Assembly: GCA_051648405.1 (NCBI GenBank)
Contig: JBOFFC010000159.1
Location: 1 to 64,000 of the forward strand
Length of the DNA stretch: 64,000 nt
Origin: JBOFFC01 sp051648405
GTDB taxonomy: Bacteria; Planctomycetota; Planctomycetia; Pirellulales; Lacipirellulaceae
Reading direction: 5' to 3'
The notes below the pieces were generated by a model, which was not told the origin of the DNA, did not search any database, and saw only the letters and a list, made by a program, of their open reading frames with translations. This document shows positions 27,384-35,833 of this stretch, piece by piece (the first letter of the stretch is position 1; each line of letters begins with the position of its first letter). The position numbers and the translations under genes were made by a program.

Positions 27384-28112
27384 GTGGCGATCCGCCGAAC
27401 GACCGTCGTGCGCGCACTGCTTGCCAGCGCCGCCCTCTCGTTGACGGTCGGCGCGACGACGCCGGCCGCGGCGATCTCGCTGATCGTTGATCGCGACAGT
27501 GGCCAAACGTTTCTGCGCAACGAGACGTCCAGCGGGATCATCTTCGACGGGTACGAGCTGTACTCGGCGAGCGGAGCGATGAGCTCTGCCACCTGGAGCA
27601 CCATTGCTGGGAGCCGCGACGACTCGGGGAACGGCTCGGTCGATCAAATCGCGAACTGGTTCGTCATTTCTCGGACCGACGCGGCGGTCTCCGAGGCCTC
27701 GCTGCAAAGCCTCACGGCGGTGCTGTTCCCCGGAGGGACGGTTTCTCTCGGGCCGTTGTTCCGCACCGGGCGAGCCGAGGACTTGAGCGGAGCGTACTCG
27801 CGCGGCCCGTTGCCAGTCGTTTCGTTGATCGTTGACTTCCGGTCGCTGCGGGCAGACTACGACGACGACTTCGACGTCGATCTGGCGGACTACAACGTGT
27901 GGAGCACGTCGTACGGCTCGTCGATTAACCTGGCGGCCGACGGAAACGGAGACGGTGTAGTGAACGCGGCGGACTACACCGTTTGGCGCGACTCTCCCGA
28001 GTTGTCGCTCGCGGCCCTCGCCACGGCGGGCTCGGCGCTCGCCATTCCCGAGCCGGCTTCGGCTGCGCTGCTGTTTTGCGCCGCCGCCTTGCGCGGCCGG
28101 CGCGCTCACTGA
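27384..28112 (+). CDS. PEP-CTERM protein with dockerin-like repeats
   Basis: This 242-residue exported protein has a signal peptide (RRTTVVRALLASAALSLTVG, cleaved after the Ala-rich stretch). A paired calcium-loop region follows at about residues 155-198, with DYDDDFDVDLADYNVW and DGNGDGVVNAADYTVW, the dockerin type I-like form common in planctomycetes. It ends with a PEP-CTERM sorting tag at about 222-242: IPEPASAALLFCAAALRGRR. It should be anchored or processed by an exosortase at the cell envelope. The start is a GTG preceded by a good ribosome-binding site. The role of the middle beta-rich domain is unknown. Confidence 0.82.
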   Translation: MAIRRTTVVRALLASAALSLTVGATTPAAAISLIVDRDSGQTFLRNETSSGIIFDGYELYSASGAMSSATWSTIAGSRDDSGNGSVDQIANWFVISRTDAAVSEASLQSLTAVLFPGGTVSLGPLFRTGRAEDLSGAYSRGPLPVVSLIVDFRSLRADYDDDFDVDLADYNVWSTSYGSSINLAADGNGDGVVNAADYTVWRDSPELSLAALATAGSALAIPEPASAALLFCAAALRGRRAH

Positions 28113-28145
28113 GCGCTGCCCTGCGGCAGCGGCTAGCGCATTCGC

Positions 28146-29906
28146 CTATTGCTCGGGCGCTTCGTCGGGCCCCAGCTCGGGGCGGCGACTTTCGGGTTCC
28201 TCGACGGGTTCCCCGAGCTGCGGTAGGGGGACCGGCACGAACCAGCGCGGCGCCGCTTGGGCGCGCGGCGAGAGCGGCGCCGGGGCCAGACCCTTCGGAA
28301 CGGGGCCCTCCGGAACGGGGCCCGCGGGAACGGGGTTGGCTTCGAGCGGCGCCGGGATCGGCGGGACGGCCTGCGCGGCGGGGGGCCCCGCGGCGGGGGG
28401 CACGATCGGTTCGGTGAACGTCAGCTTCACGCTCTCCGGCGCCGTGGCGACCGCCCGGTAGAACTCCTGCGGCGTGCCGACCCGTTTGCCACCGACGTGG
28501 CTGACGTACACGAACGGCCGCACGCCGCTCCGCCACGAAACGCTGTCGGGCTCCACCTCGGAGACGACAACGCACCCCGCCGGGTCGAGCAGCCCCATCT
28601 GCGCCTTCTGCTGTAGCACTTGGGCCGGCACCGCCGTCGCGTAATCGACGCGCATGCCGCGCCAGGCGGGCGACTTGTTCGTCGTGACACGCTCGCCGAC
28701 GACGAACGCTTTACCAAGCTGCACCGTGGTCTGCGCCGGTTGGTGATCGCGTTCGAACTCGACGACGGCCTCGGACCCCGGGGGGAGGCTCCCGACTACG
28801 AGCTGCAACGCGTCGGCGTCGGGGGTGGCGCCCCCCCCGACCCGGACGATCACGTCTCCCTGCCGGATGCCGGCCCGTTGCGCAGGGCTCCCCTGGTACG
28901 CGTCGCCGACCAGCATGCCGCCGCTCGCGGGGGTGACTCCCCGCGGGGGCATCCGGCTGAACGAGACCCCCAGCAGCCCGTATTCGGCTTCGCGCCCCTC
29001 GGCGAGCTGGCCGACGATGCGGCGGATCGTGGCGCTCATCGGGATCGCGTAGCCTGCCGGCGACTCGTGCCCGGCGATCGTCGAAGTCGTCGTTGTGATC
29101 CCGATCAGCTCGCCGTCGAGTGTCACCAGCGCCCCGCCGCTGGCGTTCCAACCGAGCTTGGCGTCGGTCTGAAGCAGCGTGCCGAAGTGGTGCAGCGTGG
29201 ATCGATAGGCCCCCTCGGGGTCGGGGGCGTCGTTGAGGTTTTCCCCTGCGGGCGCCTTCTGGGCGACGTTCGCGATCACGCCCCACGAGACGGTCGCTTC
29301 GCCGTCGGACTCGATCGCGAACGGGTTCCCCATGGCGACGACGAAGCTCCCCTTCTTCAGGGCGTCGGCGTCCCCTGTGGTGATCGCCGGGGGGAGCTCG
29401 GCGTCGGCACGCCCTTCGAGCTCGAGCACCGCGAGCCCGCTCCGCGGGTCGGCGGCCTTGATCTGGGCCGGCCATCGCTCGCCGCGCGTATCGGTCACAA
29501 AGTGCGAATCTCCCGGTTCGACGACCAGGTACTGCGTGAGCACAAGGCCCTCGCCGATCACGACGCCGCAGCCCGTCACCGCGGGGGTCGGGGCGATCCC
29601 TTGTGCTCGCAGGTCGGCGAACGGGTCGAACTGCCGAGGGTCGGCCGGGTTCGGTCCGAACCCCTCGAGGGCCGCCTGCCCCGCACCCATCGCGGCCGGT
29701 GCCCTTGCCAACCGCGAAACGGCGACCACCGATCGCTCAGCCGCGGCAACGACGTCGATAACCGTTTGCTGGAGTTCGGCGACCGAGGGCGAGACTTCCC
29801 CCCGAGCCACCGCAGCGGAGGCGAACGACACCCCCGCTAGCGTCGCCGCTACGAGTGGCGCAGCGATCCCGCGTGCGCTGGGTCGAGGTTTTGGAGTCGG
29901 GGACAT
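28146..29906 (-). CDS. HtrA-like PDZ protein with catalytic His and Asp replaced
   Basis: This 586-residue exported protein (signal at about residues 11-36) has a trypsin-like S1C domain at about 108-290, a PDZ domain at about 305-400, a second PDZ-like region at about 410-500 and a Pro/Ala-rich tail. In the usual HtrA blocks the His motif TNNHVV reads TQYLVV (Leu127), the Asp motif DPRSDLAV reads DPRSGLAV (Gly157), and only the Ser motif survives (NASGGAL, Ser256). The triad is therefore incomplete and proteolysis is unlikely. It may be a chaperone or adaptor. It starts 49 bp after recA on the same strand, so it could be co-transcribed. Confidence 0.85.
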   Translation of the reverse strand: MSPTPKPRPSARGIAAPLVAATLAGVSFASAAVARGEVSPSVAELQQTVIDVVAAAERSVVAVSRLARAPAAMGAGQAALEGFGPNPADPRQFDPFADLRAQGIAPTPAVTGCGVVIGEGLVLTQYLVVEPGDSHFVTDTRGERWPAQIKAADPRSGLAVLELEGRADAELPPAITTGDADALKKGSFVVAMGNPFAIESDGEATVSWGVIANVAQKAPAGENLNDAPDPEGAYRSTLHHFGTLLQTDAKLGWNASGGALVTLDGELIGITTTTSTIAGHESPAGYAIPMSATIRRIVGQLAEGREAEYGLLGVSFSRMPPRGVTPASGGMLVGDAYQGSPAQRAGIRQGDVIVRVGGGATPDADALQLVVGSLPPGSEAVVEFERDHQPAQTTVQLGKAFVVGERVTTNKSPAWRGMRVDYATAVPAQVLQQKAQMGLLDPAGCVVVSEVEPDSVSWRSGVRPFVYVSHVGGKRVGTPQEFYRAVATAPESVKLTFTEPIVPPAAGPPAAQAVPPIPAPLEANPVPAGPVPEGPVPKGLAPAPLSPRAQAAPRWFVPVPLPQLGEPVEEPESRRPELGPDEAPEQ

Positions 29907-29955
29907 CGGGGGGAGCGCTCCGCGGTTCCGCAGGGGGGGCCGCGGTGTGCGAGTC

Positions 29956-31083
29956 CTACAACTCGTCGCCCGGCCCTTCGTCTTCCGTGTCGCTCTCGGG
30001 GGAGGCCTTGAGGATCTCGTCCAGGCCCCCGGCAGAGAGGATCCGGCTCTTGATCTCCTCGGCGACGCCCGGCGTGTCCTTGAGGAACTGCCGCGCCTTC
30101 TCCTTCCCCTGGCCGAGCTGCATCTCGCCGAACCGGAACCAAGCCCCGGTCCGCGTGACGATCTTCTGCTCCATCCCCAGGTCGAGGATGTCCCCTTCGT
30201 AGCTCACCCCATCTTTATGCATCATGTCGAACTCGGCCACCCGGAACGGCGGGGCGACCTTGTTCTTGACCACCTTGGCCCGCACCCGCTGACCGACGAC
30301 TTCCTCGCCGTCCTTCAGTTGCCCGATCCGGCGGACGTCGATCCGGCACGAGCAGTAGAACTTCAGGGCCCGTCCGCCGGGGGTCGTCTCGGGGCTGCCG
30401 AACATGACCCCGATCTTCTCGCGGATCTGGTTGATGAAGATCACGGCGGTCTTGCTCTTGGCGATGGCGCCGGTGAGCTTGCGCATTGACTGGCTCATGA
30501 GCCGCGCCTGGAGGCCGACGTGCGTGTCGCCGATGTCCCCTTCGAGCTCCTTCTGCGGCACCAAGGCGGCGACCGAGTCGATGACGATCACGTCAACCGC
30601 GTTGCTCTTGATCAGCATCTCGGTGATGTGCATCGCCTCCTCGCCGTGGCTCGGCTGGCTCACGAGGAGCGTTTCGAGATCGACCCCCAGCTTCTTGGCC
30701 CACGACGGGTCGAGGGCGTGCTCGGCGTCGATGAACGCGGCGATCCCGCCGTACTTCTGGGCTTCGGCGATCACGTGCAGGGCGATGGTCGTCTTGCCGC
30801 TCGACTCGGGGCCGAAGATCTCGATGATCCGCCCCTTGGGGACCCCCTGACCCCCGAGCGCCATGTCGAGCGACAGGCTGGCGGTCGAGATCCCCTCGAT
30901 CCGCCGATCGGCCTCGATCCCCAGGGGCATGATCGCCCCCTCGCCGAACTGCTTCTCGATCGCCGCGACCGTGTGCCGCAGGTCGTCGCTGTTCTCCAGG
31001 ATCGTTTGGATGGCCGTACGCTTGCCGTCCGACTTCGACGGCTTCTCGTTCTTTCCGGCCTTCGCGGCGGATTTCTTGGCCAT
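29956..31083 (-). CDS. recA: Recombinase RecA
   Basis: This 375-residue RecA has Walker A GPESSGKT at residues 91-98, the MAW hallmark region LIDSVAALVPQ-like (VIDSVAALVPQKELEGD), the L1/L2 loops around QSMRKLTGAIAKS and FGSPETTPGGRALKFY, and an acidic C-terminal tail ESDTEDEGPGDEL. It forms the DNA strand-exchange filament and triggers LexA cleavage where LexA is present. The N-terminus carries about 20 extra Lys/Ala-rich residues, as in other planctomycetes. A perfect 23-bp palindrome lies about 130 bp upstream and could be its operator. Confidence 0.97.
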   Translation of the reverse strand: MAKKSAAKAGKNEKPSKSDGKRTAIQTILENSDDLRHTVAAIEKQFGEGAIMPLGIEADRRIEGISTASLSLDMALGGQGVPKGRIIEIFGPESSGKTTIALHVIAEAQKYGGIAAFIDAEHALDPSWAKKLGVDLETLLVSQPSHGEEAMHITEMLIKSNAVDVIVIDSVAALVPQKELEGDIGDTHVGLQARLMSQSMRKLTGAIAKSKTAVIFINQIREKIGVMFGSPETTPGGRALKFYCSCRIDVRRIGQLKDGEEVVGQRVRAKVVKNKVAPPFRVAEFDMMHKDGVSYEGDILDLGMEQKIVTRTGAWFRFGEMQLGQGKEKARQFLKDTPGVAEEIKSRILSAGGLDEILKASPESDTEDEGPGDEL

Positions 31084-31213
31084 GCGGACGCCGTTCAGCG
31101 GGGCAGGAGTTGCGGAGGTGACCATCGAGCGAGAGGCCTTTATCCGAGGGGGGCAGGGGGTTTGGCAAGCCGGGCGGCGCCGGCCTGGCCAAGTCACGCT
31201 GAATACGATACGC

Positions 31214-31236
31214 GTGAACACTATATCGGTGTTCAC
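31214..31236 (-). promoter_or_regulatory. Palindromic candidate operator upstream of recA
   Basis: GTGAACAC and GTGTTCAC form perfect 8-bp inverted arms around the AT-rich 7-bp spacer TATATCG. This is the only strongly palindromic stretch in the recA upstream region. Arms containing GAAC/GTTC recall LexA sites, but the spacing differs from known ones, so assignment to LexA is a guess. Confidence 0.5.
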
Positions 31237-31299
31237 TAGTCGTCTGCAAGAGCTGGCGTAAAAATTTTTCCGCGCTGGGCCCCATCGCCTCGGCTGAGC

Positions 31300-31884
31300 C
31301 TACCTCCGCACCAGCCCCAGCGGGCTGCGGGCCAGGACCGTGTACTCGGGCCCGGATCGGCGGAGCTCGCTGGCGAAGACCGTGACGCTATCGACCCAGC
31401 TCACCCCCGCGTCGTGGTCGCCGAGGCCCGCCAGCACCTGCTGAAGTTGCCCCGACGCGGCGAACGCGCTGCGAGCGAGCCGCGCTAGCGTCAGGTGGGG
31501 CCGAAACTCGTTCTTCGGTCCGCGGGGGAGGAAGTCGGCGACGGCTTCCTCGACGTCGGCCTGGAGCCGCACCAGCGCCCCGGCGCCTTCGGTCACGCCG
31601 AGCCAGACGGCCCGCGGGGCAGTGAGGTCCGGGAACGCCCCCACGCCGGCGAGGCGGACCTCGAACGGCTCGTTTGCCCGAGCGGCCCACTCGACCGCCG
31701 CGCAGGCGTCGGACACCTCGCGGTCGGCGAGCTCGCCGAGGAATGCCAGCGTCAGGTGGGCGTTCTCCTCGTCCACCCAGCGGGCCTGGGGCGAGTAGGG
31801 TCCGAGCCGCCGGACGAGCGCCGCGACGCGGCGGCAGACCGTTTCCTCGGGCTCGATTGCGACGAACGTGCGGGTCTTGCTCAT
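31300..31884 (-). CDS. thpR: RNA 2',3'-cyclic phosphodiesterase (2H family)
   Basis: This 194-residue 2H phosphoesterase has two H-x-T-x motifs, HLTL near residue 43 and HLTL near residue 131, which form the active site that opens 2',3'-cyclic phosphates at RNA ends (LigT/ThpR). The N-terminus MSKTRTFVAIEPEE is the usual family opening (RxFxAI). It starts 24 bp after the PfkB kinase gene on the same strand, so the two are probably one transcript. Family length is 180-200, so it is complete. Confidence 0.9.
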   Translation of the reverse strand: MSKTRTFVAIEPEETVCRRVAALVRRLGPYSPQARWVDEENAHLTLAFLGELADREVSDACAAVEWAARANEPFEVRLAGVGAFPDLTAPRAVWLGVTEGAGALVRLQADVEEAVADFLPRGPKNEFRPHLTLARLARSAFAASGQLQQVLAGLGDHDAGVSWVDSVTVFASELRRSGPEYTVLARSPLGLVRR

Positions 31885-31908
31885 GGCGCCGACGCATCGA
31901 GCGCGTAA

Positions 31909-32826
31909 TTAAAGGGCGAGCATCGCGCGGTAGGCGTCGAGGCGTTCGTCGATCTGCTCGCGGTGGATCTGCTTCATCCGGTCGAGTCCGAACCCCTCGA
32001 CGTTGAAGCTGGCGACCACTGCACCGTAGGCCATCGCGGTCTTCATCGTGCGTGCGTCGATGCTGTCTTGCGACGTCAGGTAGCCCATCATACCGCCGGC
32101 GAAGCTGTCCCCCGCGCCGGTCGGATCGACCACGTCGCGGGTGGGGAACGCCGGCAGGACGTGCGTCTCGAGGCGCCCATGCGCGTCGCGGCCGAAGTAC
32201 ATCGAGCCGTGCTCCCCCTTCTTGACGATCACAAACCGCGGCCCGAAGTCGAGCGACGCCTCGCCCGCCGCGACCAGGTTCTCGCGCCCCGTGAGGAGCT
32301 TCGCCTCGCCGTCGTTGAGCATCAGCCCGTCGAGGTTTTTGAGCAGCGCGTCGAGGTCGGCCCGGTGGTGGTTGATCCACAGGTCCATCGTATCGGCGAC
32401 CACCAGCTTGCGGTCGGGCGCCTGCGCCAGCACCTTCGCCTGCACCGCCGGGACCCCGTTCGCCAGGAACACGTACCGCGCGTCCTGGAACTGCGTGGGG
32501 ACTACCGGGTTGAAGCTGCCAAACACGTTGAGCTGCACGTCGAGCGTCTCGCGGTCGTTCATGTTCGGCAGGTAGCGCCCCGTCCAGCGGAAGGTCTTGC
32601 CCCCCGCCTCGTGCTGCAAGCCGGCCGTATCGACGCCGCGCGACTCGAGCAGTTGCGTGTGCTCCGCCGGGAAGTCCTCGCCAACGACTCCCACCAGGCG
32701 GACCGGGGTGAAAAAGCTCGCGGCGTAGCTGAAGTGCGTGGCCGACCCGCCGAGCAAGTCGTTGCGGCGCTCGGTGGGGGTTTCGACGTTGTCGATTGCA
32801 ACGGAGCCAACGACCAGCAGCGACAT
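31909..32826 (-). CDS. PfkB family sugar/nucleoside kinase
   Basis: This 305-residue ribokinase-fold kinase has its N-terminal motif as GGSATHFSYAASFF and the C-terminal anion-hole signature DPTGAGDSFAGG with the catalytic Asp near residue 245. It transfers the gamma phosphate of ATP to a hydroxymethyl group of a sugar or nucleoside. The substrate is uncertain; the NTxx-poor lid and FxPNMN loop resemble the adenosine-kinase-like subgroup. The start at MSLLVVGSVAIDNVETPTE is the family opening. It is followed by thpR. Confidence 0.9.
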   Translation of the reverse strand: MSLLVVGSVAIDNVETPTERRNDLLGGSATHFSYAASFFTPVRLVGVVGEDFPAEHTQLLESRGVDTAGLQHEAGGKTFRWTGRYLPNMNDRETLDVQLNVFGSFNPVVPTQFQDARYVFLANGVPAVQAKVLAQAPDRKLVVADTMDLWINHHRADLDALLKNLDGLMLNDGEAKLLTGRENLVAAGEASLDFGPRFVIVKKGEHGSMYFGRDAHGRLETHVLPAFPTRDVVDPTGAGDSFAGGMMGYLTSQDSIDARTMKTAMAYGAVVASFNVEGFGLDRMKQIHREQIDERLDAYRAMLAL

Positions 32827-32983
32827 AGTGGCGAGAGGGGTGCGAGGATCGAGGTGCGGGAGCGCGTCGGAGAACGACTCCGGGGCCGTGGCCTTCGGAC
32901 GATCCGCTCCGCAAGATGACGCTAGAAGAAGGGGGATTCTGCCCGCTCGGCGCGACGCTGACCAGTGACACGCGCAGGATGCG

Positions 32984-33886
32984 TCAGTCGATGGACGGGG
33001 CCAAGCTATCCGCGTCAGGCGAGTTGCGGGCCGGCCGCAGCGTCTTGAGGAGGTCGAACAGAGCCGCCAGCGACCCCGGGCGATGGACCCGGGGGTCTCC
33101 TTCGCCGAGCGTCTGGTCGAGTTGTTGGCCCCCGAGCACGATCGTTGTCGTCTCGGGGACCGCGGACAGGAGCTCCGCAAAGCCGTCGCGTAGGTCTCCC
33201 CCTTCGGAAGCCTGCGAGACGCTGAGCCAGAACAGCGCCGGGGTATGCCGCCGCGCGGCCGCCGTGAGGGAGCTGAAGGGCAACGAGCTGCCGAGCGACA
33301 TCGCGTTCCAGCCTTGATCGACGAGCACAAGCTCGACCATCAGCGTCGCGATGCGGTAGTTGTCCCCCGGCGGCGTTCCGCCGATCGCCAGCGGCGCCCC
33401 CTGCTCACGCGGAGGAAGCACCTGACGGAGCTCATACAGCACGCGGTTGAGGATCTCGCTAGCGCGATGCTCGTGGTAGACGTCGAGCGACCCGCACGCC
33501 CAGCTATCGCCGATTGTCCGCAACACGGGGGCGATGAGCTCCTCGCAGATGCGGACCACCCCGTTTCCGGCCAAGAAGAGGTCGAGCACCAGCCTCCGGG
33601 CTTGCTCGCCGTCCCCCGCCTTCACGGCCTCGAGAAGGGCTTCCGTTGCCTTGGCGATCGACCGAGCACCTTTCCCGGCGCCGGGGGGGAGGCCCAGCAA
33701 CTCGGGGTGGACCAGCGGCTGGGACCGCTCGCGTAGGAACCGAATCACCTCTCCGAGCCGGATCCTGCGGTGACCCCCGGGGGTCCGCTCGGTGGTCAGA
33801 ACGCCCTGATCACACCACCGCTTGAGGGACGATTCGCTCACCCCAATCGATGCCGCAACCTGTTTCGGGCTAAGGAGTTCCTTCAT
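32984..33886 (-). CDS. CarH/LitR-like MerR regulator, cobalt-ligand His replaced
   Basis: This 300-residue paralogue of the regulator at 16967 has HTH LSPKQVAASIGVSESSLKRW and GGHRRI wing, then a helical bundle and a Rossmann-type sensor. Unlike the other copy it keeps the CarH photosensing motif W129-x9-E139-H140, but the D-x-H-x-x-G motif is D175-N-Y-R-I-A180, so the lower-ligand His is Tyr and the Gly is Ala. It may still bind a corrinoid without His ligation, or another chromophore. It is divergent from the sigma factor gene 319 bp away, a pairing like litR-litS in actinobacteria. The ATG at 33886 gives the exact HTH register of the paralogue. Confidence 0.82.
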   Translation of the reverse strand: MKELLSPKQVAASIGVSESSLKRWCDQGVLTTERTPGGHRRIRLGEVIRFLRERSQPLVHPELLGLPPGAGKGARSIAKATEALLEAVKAGDGEQARRLVLDLFLAGNGVVRICEELIAPVLRTIGDSWACGSLDVYHEHRASEILNRVLYELRQVLPPREQGAPLAIGGTPPGDNYRIATLMVELVLVDQGWNAMSLGSSLPFSSLTAAARRHTPALFWLSVSQASEGGDLRDGFAELLSAVPETTTIVLGGQQLDQTLGEGDPRVHRPGSLAALFDLLKTLRPARNSPDADSLAPSID

Positions 33887-34205
33887 TTGTGCCGCGCACA
33901 GTGGGGGTGGCCGTCGGGAGCGTGGATCACGCATGCCGCGACCGCTTTGAGACGGGACTATACCGGCCGCCGTCGGCCTGGGTAGCAGGGGCTGCGGTAA
34001 CCCGCGTCGTTTCCCCAGGGGCATCCCGGCGAACGCCGCTTTGTTGCCGATTTGGCCGTTGCTGATTGCGTCCCGGTGCGGGTCAGTGGTAGAGTCATGA
34101 ACGAATTGAACGTTGTGGCCGAATTGGCCGAATAATAAGTTGTTACGGGCAGCATACGCCCCAAAACTCGCGCATGCGGGTATCGACAAACGAAAGGCCT
34201 CCGAG
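33887..34205. other. Divergent region between CarH-like regulator and sigma factor
   Basis: Besides the candidate promoter on the right, it contains TTTGAGACGGGACTATAC near 33946 close to the regulator start. A regulator binding here could control both genes. No long palindrome was found. Confidence 0.45.
34106..34136 (+). promoter_or_regulatory. Candidate promoter of the sigma factor gene
   Basis: TTGAAC at 34106-34111 and AATAAT at 34131-34136 are 19 bp apart in the only AT-rich part of the 319-bp divergent region between the CarH-like gene and the sigma factor gene. The repeated GGCCGAATTGGCCG lies between them. Assignment is tentative. Confidence 0.4.
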
Positions 34206-35207
34206 ATGCCTACCGCCAAGACCCTGCCGGCGACTTCTCGCACTCGGTCTGCGAGCGTTATCCGGTCCGCGACGGAGTCACCGCGCCGGTCTAAGCCGAT
34301 CGATGGCGACGCAACGAAGCTCGCGAAGCGTGTGCAGGAGCTGCTCGCGACCGAGATGACGTTCATCGCCAACGACGAGTTCGTCGGTCGGCGAGAGTCG
34401 TCCGACGAGCGGTCGCAGCTCGCAATCGACGTCGAGACGGGGGACTACGACGGGCAGAACCGGCGGGCTGCGGGATTGCCGTCGCACCTCGCTGGCCTCT
34501 GCGCCACGCCGCTGCTCTCCGCCGACGAAGAGCGTGAGCTGTTCCGCCGGCTGAACTACTGTAAGTATCGGGCGAACGCCGTCCGGTCGCGCCTCAGCCG
34601 GTCGCGCCCCGACGCGGAAAAGGTCGCCGAGGTCGAGAAGTACCTCGCGCGGGCTGAGCGCCTTCGCAACCACCTGATCCAGGCGAACACGCGGCTCGTG
34701 ATGTCGATTGCGCGGCGATTCGCCGACCCGCGGAACTCGTTCGACGACTTGTTGAGCCACGGCCTCGCGTCGTTGATGCACTCGGTCGAGAAGTTCGACT
34801 ACGACCGTGGCTACCGCTTCAGCACGTACGCGACCTGTGCCGTGCGGCGCGACCTGTACCGTATGGTGATGGGCCGCAAGCGCGACCTGCAGCGGTTCTC
34901 GACCGGCGCCAGCGAACTGCTCGACGGTTGCGCGGGGTCGGAAGCCGCCGAGGATCAACTGACCGAGTCGGCGTACAAGCAGCTCGGCGCGACAGTTCGC
35001 GAGATGATGGCGAAGCTCGACGACCGCGAACGGACGATCCTCGCGGCGAGGTTCGGCCTCGAAGGGATGGGCAAGCGAGCATCCTACAGCCGGCTCGGCG
35101 AACGCCTCGGCATTTCGAAGGAGCGTGTCCGCCAGTTGGCGAACCGGGCAATCGACAAACTCCGCGACATGGCCCCTGCGTACCAGCTCGAAGGATTGTT
35201 AGCCTAA
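34206..35207 (+). CDS. Sigma-70 family RNA polymerase sigma factor (RpoD-like, no clear region 3)
   Basis: This 333-residue sigma factor has region 1.2 at ADEERELFRRLN, region 2 at about residues 160-225 (LVMSIARRFADP, DLLSHGLASLMHSVEKFDYD, GYRFSTYATCAVRRDLYR) and region 4 at about 265-325 (LDDRERTILAARFGLEG, SKERVRQLANRAIDKLR). The usual region 3 between them is very short. The first 90 residues are Ser/Arg-rich and unlike housekeeping sigma. It is probably an alternative sigma. Its divergent neighbour is the CarH-like regulator, so light or redox control is possible. Confidence 0.9.
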   Translation: MPTAKTLPATSRTRSASVIRSATESPRRSKPIDGDATKLAKRVQELLATEMTFIANDEFVGRRESSDERSQLAIDVETGDYDGQNRRAAGLPSHLAGLCATPLLSADEERELFRRLNYCKYRANAVRSRLSRSRPDAEKVAEVEKYLARAERLRNHLIQANTRLVMSIARRFADPRNSFDDLLSHGLASLMHSVEKFDYDRGYRFSTYATCAVRRDLYRMVMGRKRDLQRFSTGASELLDGCAGSEAAEDQLTESAYKQLGATVREMMAKLDDRERTILAARFGLEGMGKRASYSRLGERLGISKERVRQLANRAIDKLRDMAPAYQLEGLLA

Positions 35208-35263
35208 GCCATCCCGCGCCCCAGTCCCGAGCGGCTCGTTCGGCTAACGCCTTTAGACTGATC

Positions 35264-35827
35264 ATGGACGTCGATCACACCCTTCCCCCGGCGAGCGAGT
35301 CGCTGGCGACCGATCGGGGGGTCACGCTCGGCGTGTTGTCGCGCGAGCGACCCGCTTTCGCGGTGCTGTTGCGCCACGGGGGGTGTCCGTTCCACCGCGA
35401 GGCGCTCGTCGATCTGCGGAAGGCGAAAGCCGCAATCGAGGCGTCCGGCGTGCAGCTCGTTGTCGTCCACATGGACGAGGGGGAGAACCCGGCGGAGCGC
35501 AGCGGGCGGTACGACCTGTCGAGCGTCCCCCACGTGAGCGACCCCGATCAGAGCCTCTATCGCCAGTTGGGCTTGCCGCGGGGCTCGGTCACAAAGCTGT
35601 TCGGGCCCAAAGAAATCGTTCGCGGGTTCGCCGCCTGCATGCTCAAGGGGCACGGCGTAGGCCCGCTGACGAGCGACGTGTTCCAGCTCGGCGGCATGGC
35701 GCTGATCGATGCGGGCGAAGTCGTCTGGAAGCGGGCTCTACGATCCGCCGCAGACCACCCCGACTACGTGGCCGCGGCACGCGAGGCCATGGCTGCACGT
35801 TCCACGCCGACGGCTAGCGGCCCCTGA
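35264..35827 (+). CDS. Peroxiredoxin-like AhpC/TSA_2 protein
   Basis: This 187-residue thioredoxin-fold protein has the core AVLLRHGGCPFHREALVDLR with one Cys (near residue 44), then VQLVVVHMDEGE and a conserved SDPDQSLYRQLGLPRGS block, as in AhpC/TSA_2 (PRXL2/SelL-like) proteins. A resolving Cys is not adjacent (CPFH instead of CxxC), so it is a one-Cys type or needs a thiol partner. It probably reduces peroxides or acts in thiol metabolism. The ATG at 35264 is chosen; the longer frame overlaps the sigma gene. It follows that gene by 56 bp in the same direction. Confidence 0.75.
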   Translation: MDVDHTLPPASESLATDRGVTLGVLSRERPAFAVLLRHGGCPFHREALVDLRKAKAAIEASGVQLVVVHMDEGENPAERSGRYDLSSVPHVSDPDQSLYRQLGLPRGSVTKLFGPKEIVRGFAACMLKGHGVGPLTSDVFQLGGMALIDAGEVVWKRALRSAADHPDYVAAAREAMAARSTPTASGP

Positions 35828-35833
35828 GCGGCC

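Noticed and set aside
33940..33960. TTTGAGACGGGA as the same operator as TGAGACGG before csrA
   Set aside because: Only one half-site is present and the surrounding bases do not form the dyad seen at 56408; similarity may be chance in GC-rich DNA.
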